Shown one piece after another: positions 1-11,192 of a stretch of 64,000 bases of DNA. Every line of letters begins with the position of its first letter. Position 1 is the stretch's first letter. The stretch comes from Jaapia argillacea MUCL 33604 (Eukaryota; Basidiomycota; Agaricomycetes; Jaapiales; Jaapiaceae): positions 2,021,036 through 2,085,035 of the forward strand of contig KL197710.1 of assembly GCA_000697665.1 (NCBI GenBank), read 5' to 3'. A program made the translations under genes and the position numbers. The notes beneath the pieces are model-generated. The model made no database searches, was not told the origin of the DNA, and saw only the letters and a program-made list of their open reading frames with translations.

Positions 1-444
1 GCGGTGATCAAGTACGTAGTGTATGGGGTGACAAACGGTAGGGGCGGGAGGAGGAAGAGGAGGGAGGGGATGAGAGTGAACAAGATATACATATGTTCAG
101 GAATTTTAGGTTTTGTCGAATGCCAGAAGGGTGGACATGAGGGACGATGAAGAGGGTTTGTAGGATTTTATGTAACAGGGATGGGGTGACGGTCAAGCAT
201 GGAGGATGCATTGGTCGTGGCAGCCTGTGCGAAGTTTATCGGAGGAGAGGTGATAGATGAAAGGAAGGAGAGACAGAGATGGGAGATGGGAAGGAACGGA
301 TGAAAGACGTGTATTTGGCCGAGCACGGCCAGAGGGTCGAGAGCGAGGCGGAGGAGGCGGGACTCGGGGGGCCCGGACGGATTTTCACCAACTATGACGG
401 TAAAAGAACACGGACAAGATCAGGCGCAACAAGCGTTCCACGCT
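1..444. other. 3' flank of the KH gene, no gene seen
   Basis: This stretch lies downstream of the KH-domain gene, which is transcribed leftwards. It probably holds its 3' UTR and flanking DNA. The short open frames on both strands are purine-rich or proline-rich and resemble no protein I know. I see no RNA gene or repeat here. Confidence 0.4.
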
Positions 445-1694
445 TCAGTCCTCCAAGTTCTCCTGCTGTTCCCTCCCAACTCTCCTCTCCTTCTCGCTCT
501 CCAACTGATTGTACAACAAAAACAGGGCCTTCTCGTTGGCCTCTGGTGTTCCGACGATCGTGAACATCCGCTCGCCAGTCTCGTCATGCGGTGCTTTGGC
601 GATAGAGATCTTCGAACCGGAAAGACGACGGATTTCGGTGATCTTGGACCCGCCACGTCCAATGATGCAGCCGACCATATCAGAAGGGATGGAGATGTTT
701 TGTGTTCGAAGGTTTGCAGGTTGAGATGGTGAACCAGGCGAAGGCGGGGTGGTCCGCCCACGATCACGAGATTCGCGCTGACTGGACTCTCCATTCGCTG
801 CCCGCCGTGTGCTACCACCGCCCTCCCGATCACCACGTCCACTACCTCGGTAACCTTCACCCGAAGGAGAATATGCGGTTGATGACCGTCTTGCATCACC
901 ACGACCACCGCCCGTCCGCTCCTCGCCTGCGGCACCCGGATGGTAGAGAACGGTACCCTGACCCCTCTCCCAATCTTCCAGCAAGCATTTTCCAATCTCT
1001 TCGATGGCGCGTCCGATAGCCTCTATAGGACCTTGGACTTCGACTATCCGCTCTGTGGATTGAGGAAGCATTTCCTTCGAAGCGACCATGCGGACACCAG
1101 TGCTGTCTTGGATGGCTTTGATTTTTTGGCCACTGCGGCCTATTACAGTACCCATGAGGTTGTGAGAGATGAGTAGTCGGATAGATGTGTGAGTTGACGA
1201 AGGCGATGATATGGATACGGGGGAAGTGGGGTTTGCGGATACGAGTTGGGAGATTATGAGGGTGTAAGCCTGACAAAGGGATATTAAATCTTAACAGGTA
1301 GGACTAGACGCCAAGAGAATAGACAGCTGACCTTTGCGACGCCTTCGACCGAGCCACTAACGGTGAGGACGCGCTCGTGGACACCAGCAATGACCTTGCT
1401 AACGCCGGCCTTTACGCCAGTTTGTTCGCGAAGTTCCGCGACATTTTTGCCACCTTTGCCAATGATGACGCCGGCGTCTTTTGTGCTGACCAGCGCACGA
1501 AGGGTCAAAGTATCATGGCCACTGGGAGACGACGAACGGGAGAGGGCTTCAGGGCTGGCTGGAGATTGATAAGAAAAAAAGTCACGAAAAAAGGGACAAA
1601 AATGAGACGCGTTAGATCACAGATGATTATCACAACAAGAGAGGATGGACTGACGAGTTTCCCTGACAACACCACGAGGAGAGTCGGAAGGCAT
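445..1694 (-). CDS. Triple KH-domain RNA-binding protein (Rnc1/Hek2/PCBP-like)
   Basis: Predicted single-stranded RNA or DNA-binding protein of the poly(C)-binding/hnRNP K type; fungal relatives bind and regulate mRNAs. Three exons are inferred. Exon 1 (1655-1694) encodes a short start, MPSDSPRGVV. Exon 2 carries KH1 with the GXXG loop GKGG. Exon 3 carries KH2 (loop GRSG, after a Ser/Thr-rich linker) and, after an Arg/Gly/Ser-rich spacer, KH3 (loop GRGG). The stop lies just after KH3. Donors are gtcagt and gtcagc. KH1 and KH2 are close together and KH3 is distant, as in fungal Rnc1/Hek2. The target RNA cannot be told from sequence. A start further upstream is possible but the exon 1 ATG gives a clean reading frame. 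Confidence 0.85.
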
Positions 1695-1936
1695 GCTGGA
1701 GGATTTGGGGGAGGGGAGTTGGGAGGAGAAAGGGAGATTTGAGGAGAAGAGGAGGATGGAGGATGGAGGTTTTGCTTGAAAGGCTGACTGAACTAAACTG
1801 GCCTAACAAATGTGTTTGTGATCGGTTAAAGTCCAGACTATGGTCCACCCGGAGACCATTCTGCGTCATTCTCCTGCCGAACTGGTCCCACTGCCGGCAC
1901 ACATGGACTTGATCAATTTCCATTTTCTTTGCCGCA

Positions 1937-3482
1937 ATGTCTCTTGGACGAGGCCATCCTTCGCTGCCAAAGCCTCCTCACCAGCACAACCAGCATGCTT
2001 CATCCTCGTACACGCATAACCACGGGTCACAGACCGCAAATGCAGTAACGTCGGCACTTATCAACCCATACAATCAGTATTACTACCCCCAGTCTTCTCA
2101 TTACGCTCAAGCCTACGCGAATCCTCAACCTAATTACTCCTGGCCGGGAACAACCCCGGACGGATATACAATGTCCTCTACCTTCAATGCAAACCCCTCG
2201 ACGAGTTTCCCGCAAGATGGGAATCGAGGGGGGCATGTGGGTGGCAGTCAACCGACATTCAGACCTCCGCCTTCTGGAGGGTGGTATCAACCGGGGGACT
2301 CAAGATGTACACACAATAACTGCCCATTCACGGGTTCAAAAAAGAGCGTGGAGATACACATGATGGATCGACATCTCATATACCCACCTGGTTGGGAGAA
2401 GCGGAAGAAGCAACGAGATTGGGACGCAGACCCTAGCCTCATGGGGTGCGTACCTTCCACTCAACCGACCATTCTGATTTCGCTCATATTCAGTTTAGTA
2501 AGACTATCCCCATTCAGGGAACCAACATCCTCCTCGATACTCCGGAAGCTCTCGACGCTTGGATCGAAGAACGTAAAAAACGATGGCCTAGCACGTCTCG
2601 TGTAGAAGACAAGAAACGAAAACATGAAGAAGCTGTAGCCAGGGGTCAACTCGACCTGGACGACTTCTCAGGGAAGAAAAGGAGGAGAACGGAGGATGGC
2701 GGCGGTTATAGCGGCCAAAGAGGTGGAAGAGGTCGGGGACGGGGGAGAGGGAGAGGTGGGGACAATGCACGTGGGAGGGGAAGAGGGAGAGGGGGGTCTG
2801 CACGAGGAGGGAGCGGTTCCAATAGTATTCCCATGGGACCGATCCCTTTACCCCCGAAACCTCAACCCATGAAGCCCGAGACTGATTCAAGCTCGGGTTC
2901 AGACTCGGAATCCGACGGCGCTCCTGAAGCTGTTTCTTCCAAGCCACCCACAGCTCTGGTCGAGCACCGCTCTTCGTCTTCCGATGGAGAAGGGGAGGAT
3001 GAAGCGACGCTCGTCCCAGAGGGACAAGTTGATGTCGCTCCACCACAACAGGAAGCGTCTGCAGAAGCGGCTGAGTCGGCACCTGCCTCCTCTCTCAAAC
3101 CTATTCGGAAAGTCAGACCTCAACAACCGAAAAAACCAGTTCACAACCCTTTCGGTGCCCGTCCTTCCCTTCTCCGCAGGGTATGTCTACCACAATTTCT
3201 TTCTTCCTTTTGATACCTCATCTTATGTGTTTTCTGCCCTCTCAGCTTCTCCTGCCAGAGATTCGTGTCACCGTGTCAAACCTGTCACAAGCCATAAGGT
3301 TCCTAGTTGATAATGACTTTCTTGAGAACGTCGAGTTGAAGCCGGGAGAGGCTGACGAGAAGATGATCGAGGTTATCGGGGAGAGTGACTTCGCCGCCCC
3401 AGATCCAGATTCACAACCTCCTACTGCCAATCAACCCGCCGAGGAATTGGATGTACCTGTGACTAGTAGTACAGCTCTTTGA
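1937..3482 (+). CDS. NUFIP1/Rsa1-like snoRNP assembly factor
   Basis: Predicted box C/D snoRNP assembly scaffold; NUFIP1 and yeast Rsa1 bind Snu13 and link it to the R2TP chaperone. Three exons: introns 2446-2498 and 3181-3245. The N-terminal 110 residues are Tyr/Pro/Gln-rich. A C2H2-type finger follows (CTHNNC, then HMMDRH). The diagnostic PEP-like helix starts right after intron 1: IPIQGTNILLDTPEALDAW, then an EERKKRWPS stretch. Next come a basic nuclear-type KKRRR patch, RGG-like repeats (GRGRGRGRGG) that could bind RNA, an acidic Ser-rich region and a conserved-looking C-terminal helix pair (exon 3). The call rests on the zinc finger followed by the PEP motif, the order seen in NUFIP1. 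The ATG at 1937 is the first in frame. The gene is divergent from the KH gene, 242 bases apart. Confidence 0.85.
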
Positions 3483-3938
3483 TATCTCTTGAATAACGCG
3501 AAAGGCCGCATGCGCGGCAAGGGCCCGCCACCAGTGTTTAGCAGTTTCACGTACACGTCTTGATGGTAGCAAATTCTGGGAATGCATACCAGATTCGCTC
3601 TTAAACAACAGCCATTGGACGATGACACAAACAACAAATACATATAGTAGAAGAACAAGTAGTATACCACAACGGTAGTTCGACCTACACGAACTATGAT
3701 GAACTATGAGACCCGACTGACACGAATCAAACCAGTCACGTCCCAAAAGGATATCGGCTCCTCGCAATTGAGTCACGGAAAGGGGAAAAGTTGACTGATA
3801 AATGCCTTCCAGTGTGTAAACAAAGATGGGACCTGAGACGGAATATTGGTGGCTGTGGGCAAAGCTGATTGATAACAAAGGATTGGGGCTGCCGTATGTC
3901 GAGGAGGATGTCGACGCCATGAGATAGATAGGATCCAT
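3411..3938 (-). other. Weak small ORF with an aspartic-protease-like LLGRDW motif
   Basis: An open frame on the minus strand, with an ATG at 3938, contains the phrase GADILLGRDWF after a hydrophobic strand. It resembles the C-terminal part of retropepsin-like folds found in many basidiomycete hypothetical proteins. It lies in the convergent gap between the NUFIP1-like gene and the M16 peptidase gene, and its end overlaps the last NUFIP1 codons on the other strand. It may be a small host gene, a fossil of a mobile element or chance. I cannot decide between these. Confidence 0.2.
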
Positions 3939-4232
3939 GGAGGGATATGAGATTTGATATGGGCAGAGATGAGGGGATGGTAGTAGGTGAGCACGGATGA
4001 GGATGTCCACGGAAACACCCATGAGTTTTGGAGCTCAGACAAAAGATATGTCTCAGCTTCGTAATCGAGCGAAAATCTGGCAGAGCGCCTGTAAAGTATA
4101 CGACGGTACAAGACCCACTACTAAAGTAGCGGGAATATAATATGAGTTGCGTGCGAGTTGTGTGTCTACTGAATGTCCCGAGTAGTATAAAAAATACCGC
4201 GTTAGTCGACCTAACCCCTTTCCCAAAAGGTC
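3483..4232. other. Convergent intergenic region
   Basis: About 750 bases between the ends of two converging genes. It should hold both 3' UTRs. Apart from the weak LLGRDW frame described separately, I see no gene or RNA. Confidence 0.4.
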
Positions 4233-7200
4233 CTACCGACTCTCTTCGCTATCATCACTACCACTCTCACTCCCGCTCTCCTCACCATCTTCCATCAACT
4301 CATCCGGGTCAATCTCCAAAGTCCGCTTCTCAACCTCGAACCCAACCTTGGTCAAATCATCTCCAATCTCATCAGCCTTGCCGGGTGCGGTGACGACTAC
4401 CGCAACGCTCGAGGCAGAATCGAATAACGGTGGGAAGTGTTTGCGGAGTGAGGCGAGGACGTCGGCTTTGGTAACGGCTTGGAATTTTTCGAGGAGTTGG
4501 GTGTTGTAGTCTTGTGGGACGCCTTTGAGGGCTTGGTTCGTAAATGAGACGAGAGCCTTTGATGATACAAAGAAATGCATCAGTCTAGTTGAATACGAGA
4601 ATTGTGAGAAAGAAGACGTACAGCTCGACTTGAAGTGGAGACAGCCTTGGCGATATTGTAAACTATACTGCTCTTGGCAGCGTCCAACGATGTCTCTTCC
4701 AACTCAATCTACAATCCAGCCGATCAGTCAAAAGGACAACAAACGAGCAAAAAAAAATGAAACCCTCACCGAACCGTCCACCAAACCCTTGATGACCTTC
4801 TTCGCCTCCTCGAACGCTTGAATCGCATTCGAGCTCTACAAATGAACATTAAACGAGTTATCGGAAGGAGGGGACTAAGATGAAACTTACTCGGTACAAG
4901 GAGAAGCTCAATAACCCAGGTTCAGAATCAAGAGACACATAAGCTCCATACGCCAAACCAGATCCCCGAATATACCGCTACACAAAACGCAATAAATCTT
5001 TACGGATCCTAGAGACTAGGTGGGACAAAGGACTCACCCATAGGTAACTCTCAGTAGCGTTCAAGATCTCCAGAGCTACTCTCAGAGCGGGATACTCTGG
5101 ATGACCAAACCCTTGAATACCCTTGGTGGTATGCATAACGAAGGAACTCTCGATCGTCGGTAGACTAACAACGATAGCCTATACACCTCCCGAATCAGCT
5201 TATCACAATCAAGAGTCAAAGTCAATCAACCGACCTTCTTGACGGGATTCCTCCCCACGGCGCTGAGAGTATCAGAAGCCAGTGGGACAGGTGTAAGACG
5301 AGTTTCCTACACAACCCCAGGGTCAGCACCAAGAACAAGAATAGGAGAAAGTTAGACATACAGGTAAGATCTTCCCAAAGTACTTTGCCCAAACGCTCCT
5401 AGGCTTCTCCAATCCCATCACGTTCCCACTAACAGAGAACCTAATCCCACTGGGGTCCGTAACTACAAACCAAAACCAATTAACATCCACCAACCATCCA
5501 ATGACAAAACGAAGAACGGGAAATGGGGAAGGAAACCAAGACATACCATACTTCCTAATCTCCTCAAACTCTCTAACAACCTCCTCCGGAGTCTCCTGAA
5601 GCTGTTTCATAATCTTCGGCACAAACTCCATCTGAGTCAAGACCCCCCCAGCTCTCGAAGTCGATTTCTCATCATACAACAACCCAGCGGTGACCGAACC
5701 CAATACCGTACTCCCATCTCTCTTGAGTTCAGGTAAAGATTGTTGAATCTTCGCAACCGTCACTTGCAATCTAAAAAAAATCATCAGTCGCTGCGCCCAC
5801 CCACACATACATATACCAAGGGAAAGGGACATACCTCTCCTTATCAAACTCACTCCCCCATACAAGATCCCTCAACCAAGCAACGGCCTCCTCATACTTG
5901 TCTCGCTCCACCTTCAAACTAACCCTCAAAGTCTCGGGGAATTGACTCGGAGTTCCAACTCCAAGATTAACGTCATACGAAACTGTTTCGTCGTCTAATC
6001 TATCGACTACTTGTTCGTGTGATAGTTTGATGCCAGTGGAGGTGTTGACGGGGAGGGAGAAGAAAGACGAGAGGTAAGTTGACATGTATCTGAATAACAC
6101 AAAAGGTGGTACGTTAGTCACTCCATGCAGAGAAAGAAGGGACTCACGGGCGGAGACGGTTTGGAAGGGAGGAGAGAGAGAAGAATGCATGAATAGTCAC
6201 AAAGTCCGACTACGAAATCCAAGTCCAATCAGCAAAAAACCCACCAACCCACCAACAAAAAAACTCACCTGAACATGATCATACTGCACAAAAAACGGAA
6301 CCTCCTCTCCATCCCTCCCCACATGTCTCCCAAGCGCCTCATCCCCAACCCTCCTCCCTCCTCCACCCCTCTCCCTCCCCCTCCCAACCTCCATCCAACT
6401 CCCCACCCCAATCCATCTAATACTCTTCACATCCGGCACTTTAAACCCTTCCAGCACCGCCCTCGGAATCTCCTTCTCATGCTCCTTCTTCGCCTCTTCC
6501 AATTCTTTCTTTTTAGCTTCGAGGCCGGCGGGACCTAGGGAGGCGCGTTGAGCCGCTATCCTCGCTTTTTCGTTAGAGGCGAGTGTGTCTGCTAGTGTTG
6601 GAGATGGTTTGCCGATTAGGGTTATTGAAGGGGGGTCGATGTAGTACCTGGTTCACGACATGATGACGAGTTAGAATTCGTGTGATGTGGTGAGGGGGGA
6701 TACGAGAGGGAATGGGGAGAACCACCCACCTAGTCAACAACCTCCCCCAATCCTCCCCACTCCACTTTTTCAACTCCTCATATTGTCTAAACTCATCCAT
6801 CGAAGGACCCAACTCCGTCCCATCCTCAGCTCCATACAAGAAATCGCTAATAACAGTCCCACTAAACGTATCCCCCTTTGCCGATTCCAATTTACTTCGG
6901 AGCTACAACCCTCATGTTAGCTTTCGATGGCGTAGGGAAGGGAAGTGAAGGGAGGGGAGGGGAGGGAAAGGCGAACGTACCTGTCTCTCATCCCTCCGAA
7001 TGACCAACCCCATCCTCTCCATATCCACACCCTCCCTAACGACCTTCCTCAAAGACTCTTTCAGTCTCTCATCAAAGCCCTCCAAATGTTCCGTCGGAAC
7101 CGACCCGATATAAATCGGTAAATCAGTCAGCGTAGCTCTCGTATCTTCTCCAAAGTAAATATAGGTGCTAGCATCCCCATCAGCACCCAAAAGTCACAGT

Positions 7201-8758
7201 GAGGAGGGAGGGAGGGAGGGGGGGGGGGAAGGGACGTACCACAAAGGATTCTCAACCTCCACAAACTCTTTATTCAAAGGCGCAGTAGCACTCCCCGCCA
7301 AATAACTCCCCAACAAATCCAAAGCTTTCCTCTCCACCCACATCCCAGGTTCACATCCCATAAAACTAACAATCACCTCTCCAACACTCTCATCCTTCTC
7401 TGGGAACTCTATAGTTTGTTTAACACTTTCTTTTAATGGGGTACGGTTGGCTGATGGTGTTGAGATGAATGGGCGGGGGAAGGGTGGGGTTGGGGGGTAG
7501 GGGTAAGGTGAGGGGGACGTGGATGAGAGGATTGATGGTTCGATTTGGGATTGGAGGACGGAGAGGAGGTGGGGGGTCCCGTGTGTTAACGGGCCGGTAA
7601 CTATTAGGGAGAGGTTGTGTGGGACGTAATAAGTTTTATGGTATTCCCTGACTGCACAACACCAAAACCGTCAGCTCATGAGAGTAGGTTGAAAGGCGGG
7701 AGGGAACGTACTTTGCTCGATTGTCAAGACTCGGAGAGCTTCCATCAACCCTCCAGTCTCACTTCTATATCCACTTCCTTTAGGGTTCAAAAGCCTTTGC
7801 ATTCGAATACCCATCAAATCGCCACTGGTATTCTCCCTCCCTTGCATCTCACTATACACCACACCCGAATCCTCACCCTTTTCATCGACATGATGAACCT
7901 ACAACCCGTATCAGCCCTCTCTCTCCCCCTCAAAAAAATGAATGACTCGTACCTCGGTGACAAACCCAGCCTTGCTGAGGGTAGGATACAAAATATGATC
8001 GACATAAATGGGCAAGAGCTGCAAAAAGCCGTCACAACCAGCGGTTGAGACTGTGTATGCCGTATGATCGGTGTCGGTCCATGCGTTTGTACCGTTTGAG
8101 AAACCGCGATTGGCGAGGTGGTCGATGATGCCTTTGTAAGGGTATTGTTTGGAGCCGAGGAATACTAGGCTGGATTGGGTTGGTAGGTGGGCGGTGGGAG
8201 GGCGGGGAGGGACTTACTGCTCGAGTGTGTGGGGACAGCCAGAGTCGTTGAAGACTGGTTGACGGTCAGATGGATTGGTAGAGGAAAAGGTAGATCGGGG
8301 ACGTACTCTCTGTAGCGACGACGAAATAACCATTGACGATCGGAGCTGTGCACACATACCTCGGTCAGCCTTCGCCTCATAAGACGACAAGGAAGCGCAC
8401 CCTCATAGTCGAGATGGACAACGGTCAAGCCCGTAAGCCTGCTCTTCCACTTCTCAATAGTACAATCCGTAAAATCCAATTTAACTCTCTTGACGAGATC
8501 GAAATTCCCATACGTCTCTGTGGGATGTACGTCAACGCTCATAGCAGAACCGTTTGGGATAGTCATCGTTTGCGAATGAAGCTTTGGTTTCAACTGTACA
8601 GCAGCTTGTGCGTATGGTCTGAGGAATGGCGATGTCGGAACGGATTTAGAGATGGTGGCAGAGGCTATGCGATGAAACTTGATTGGGCGGTTGATTCTGA
8701 GGGCTGGGTGAACGAGAGTTGCTGAGCGACGGGATGTGGATTGTATGATTCCGAGCAT
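4233..8758 (-). CDS. M16 family zinc metallopeptidase (YOL098C/Sdd3, Mug138 type)
   Basis: Predicted insulinase-superfamily protease of roughly 1,000 residues, interrupted by more than ten short introns. The inverted zinc motif HXXEH is present as HTLEH near residue 141, followed by LVFLGSKQYPYKG and the SNGTNAWTDTDHTAY stretch typical of the M16C group; a further ligand Glu lies in VVYSEMQ. The second half carries the inactive M16 domains (for example GIQGFGHPEYPALRVALEIL and RYIRGSGLAYG). The tail is acidic and Ser-rich. An intron (8170-8217) falls inside the second His codon of HTLEH. The first ATG (8758) gives a basic, Ser/Arg-rich leader that looks like a mitochondrial presequence; a second in-frame ATG (8566) would remove it. 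Yeast and fission yeast relatives are little studied, so the substrate is unknown. The 3' end converges with the NUFIP1-like gene. Confidence 0.9.
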
Positions 8759-8928
8759 AGATTAAGTATAGCTGAATATATGCGCTCAGTTCTGTCCTTG
8801 TGCCACCTCAGCGTCTGTTGTCCCGAATCGAGGGAAGGAGGAGGGAATGGATGACGTCAGCGTGCAGAGTCAGCCTACAGCTGAAATCTGGCACAAGTAC
8901 ACGCACTCAAGCACCCGCACACACTCCC

Positions 8929-10702
8929 ATGTCTCGCACTCCTCCAATCCTCAGCGCAGAACAACTCGCCCTCTCTGCACAACGTAAACTCAGAAAACAA
9001 CAAAAACAGCAAGTATCTTCTCCCAAACTAGTCAATGGCGACATCAAACCCCGCGAATGGATAAGCCTTCCTCTCAATGAAGGACAGAAAGTAGTCCAAA
9101 CAGTCCGCATCCTCTCATGGAATGTCCGTCCGGTCTTTCTTCTCCCTCAACACTCTCCTTAACCCAAAAACGCTACATGTCCAGCTCCTCGCCCAATGCC
9201 TTGTCCGTGAGTCCCCCCTTCCCTTCCCCCTCCCCACACCACCTAACTCGTCCCCCCACAGGCCGCTCCCTATTCCCAACATCAGACTGCCTAAAAGCGT
9301 CCACCCGAACTCCCCTCCTCTTCGCCGAACTAGCCTCCCGCATCTCCCTCTCCTCTCCTTCCCCTTCCCCGACTTCCCCACCCTCCCCATACCCAATACT
9401 CTGCCTCCAAGAAACAGACCGCCTCCCCTCCCTCCTCCCCTTCCTCTCCTCCCTCTCCTACACATCCCACACCTACCGAAAAGGCACTGAATCAAAGAAA
9501 CACGGATGTCTCATCGCCTGGAGGGAGGCCGACTGGGTCGAGGTCGCTAGCAAGGGCGTCTGGTATGATGACGAGGATGTCAGGGGGGACGTCGAAATGC
9601 AAGGCGTCACCAATGGCGTAACGAACCTCAATGGAACAGGCGAGAAACAAGAAGAATCAAACCCTCAATCCCGAAAAGGCTCATCCTTCAAAACCAAGAA
9701 CGTCGCAAACCTAGTAGCCCTCTCCTCAACCTCCAACCCCTCATCCGGTATAATAATAGCCACAACCCATCTCTTCTGGCACCCTAAATACACTTACGAA
9801 CGTACCAGGTACTCCTCCCCCCCTCTCACTCACTCCGCAAGCTGACACCGTTGACACGCGCCAGACAAACAGGCATCCTCCTCCGCGAATCCCTCAAATT
9901 CAGATCCCAAATAAACCCAAGCTGGCCAGTGGTGATAGCAGGCGACTTTAACCACCCCCCTTCCGACCCTTCTTATTCCCTCCTCTTCAACCAACCTCTC
10001 ACACCCGAAGATGAACAGAGGTTAGAATGGTCGAGAGTCGTACACGTTAGTCTCGATCCTAGCGTGGCTCTCACCTCTCGTCCTCCCGTGGCGAATGGGG
10101 AGGCAGAGGGCGAAGAAGCGGGAGGGGAAGGTGGAGACGGAGAGGAAGGAGGAGAAGGAGAGGGGGAAGAGGAAGACCCGGATATGATAATAACCCACGC
10201 CCGAAAACCAACCCCCCAAGACGGCCTCCTCTCAACCCCAGAACTCCACTCCCTCTTCTCCCCCCAACCCTCAATAAAGAGCGCATACGAAGAAGGTCTC
10301 AAAACCTACCTAGCCTCCCAGACACCTAGCGAGGGAATTGAAAAGTTCAGGACGTTCGGAGATAGAGCCGATATTGGGGAGGGCAGGAAAGGGAGGTACG
10401 AGCCCGAGTATACGAGTTATACACATTGGTGGAAAGCTACACTAGGTACGCTCCCCTTCTTCCCTTCCTGCTCCCGCTCTATCTATCTAACACCTCCGTT
10501 CCCAGACTACATATTCATCATAGACCCCCCGCCCTCCCCTCGAACCAACACCGAAACTTCGTCACACATAACAGGTCTCCTTAAACCACTCTCCGCTACC
10601 GACCTCGCTCCGTTACTCCCGAGGAAAGGTCTCAGCGGGAGCGACCATCTATCTCTAATGGCCGAGATCACTTGGGTCGAGTCTTCCCCCGTCGATCCAT
10701 AG
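8929..10702 (+). CDS. NGL2: RNA exonuclease, Ngl2 type (EEP superfamily)
   Basis: Predicted Mg-dependent endonuclease/exonuclease/phosphatase-fold nuclease; yeast Ngl2 trims the 3' end of 5.8S rRNA. Five exons are supported: 8929-9123, 9185-9206, 9262-9808, 9865-10445 and 10506-10702. Joining them gives the family signature ILSWN-LLAQCLVRRSLFP, then SDCLK, the catalytic-Glu phrase ILCLQE, SKKHGCLIAW, the TTHLFWHP strand, GDFNHPP and the C-terminal SDH box (GSDHLS). Exon 2 is only 22 bases long but restores the LAQCLV motif. A Gly/Glu-rich low-complexity insert (near 10100-10180) and proline-rich stretches are unlike the conserved core. The start at 8929 was chosen because it leads straight into the basic RKLRKQQKQQ leader; an upstream in-frame ATG near 8845 is less likely. 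The 5' end is divergent from the M16 gene (170 bases). Confidence 0.88.
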
Positions 10703-11192
10703 ATACTAGACGTAGATCACGTAGAGTCCCTTGCATTGCCCAAATTCATAGAATTGTGCTTTGATCCACAGAACGAGAGAGAGAGAGATTACATGAAGAT
10801 TGAGATAATAGGTTCAATAGTCATGAGCAAGCGTAAACCAACTACTTTGGCCAACGACACCAAACGAGCAGCGACTAGTTAACTTCAGAGCGAGAAAAAA
10901 AGGGTTCGAGAGAGTTCAATCTTGAAAAAAAACGAACGTGCGGAGAAAGGAGAGTGAAAGGGGGGTCCACAACACAAACGGTATGGTTCACGAAGAGGGT
11001 AATTATTAGGGGAAGGCTTCCTCCCCGGTCTATACCACAGCCATCAAGTCCGGAAAAAGGGACAGGCGAGAACGAGTCGAGGATGCAAGAATGGAGTGAA
11101 GAGGGATGAAAAAGCTAACAGAGAGCGTTCCGTTCCAACCAAGGTCCGCTCCAAGGAATCCAACAGAGAAAGTACGCACGCACAGACACACC
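10703..11192. other. Convergent intergenic region
   Basis: Gap between the stops of the Ngl2-like and RhoGEF genes. It contains a short GA-repeat run (near 10770) and A-rich stretches suited to 3' ends. No gene is visible. Confidence 0.4.

Noticed and set aside
420-995. Minus-strand ORF of 191 codons overlapping the KH gene
   Set aside because: It is another frame of the same exon; the KH2/KH3 frame has clear GXXG motifs and this one has none.
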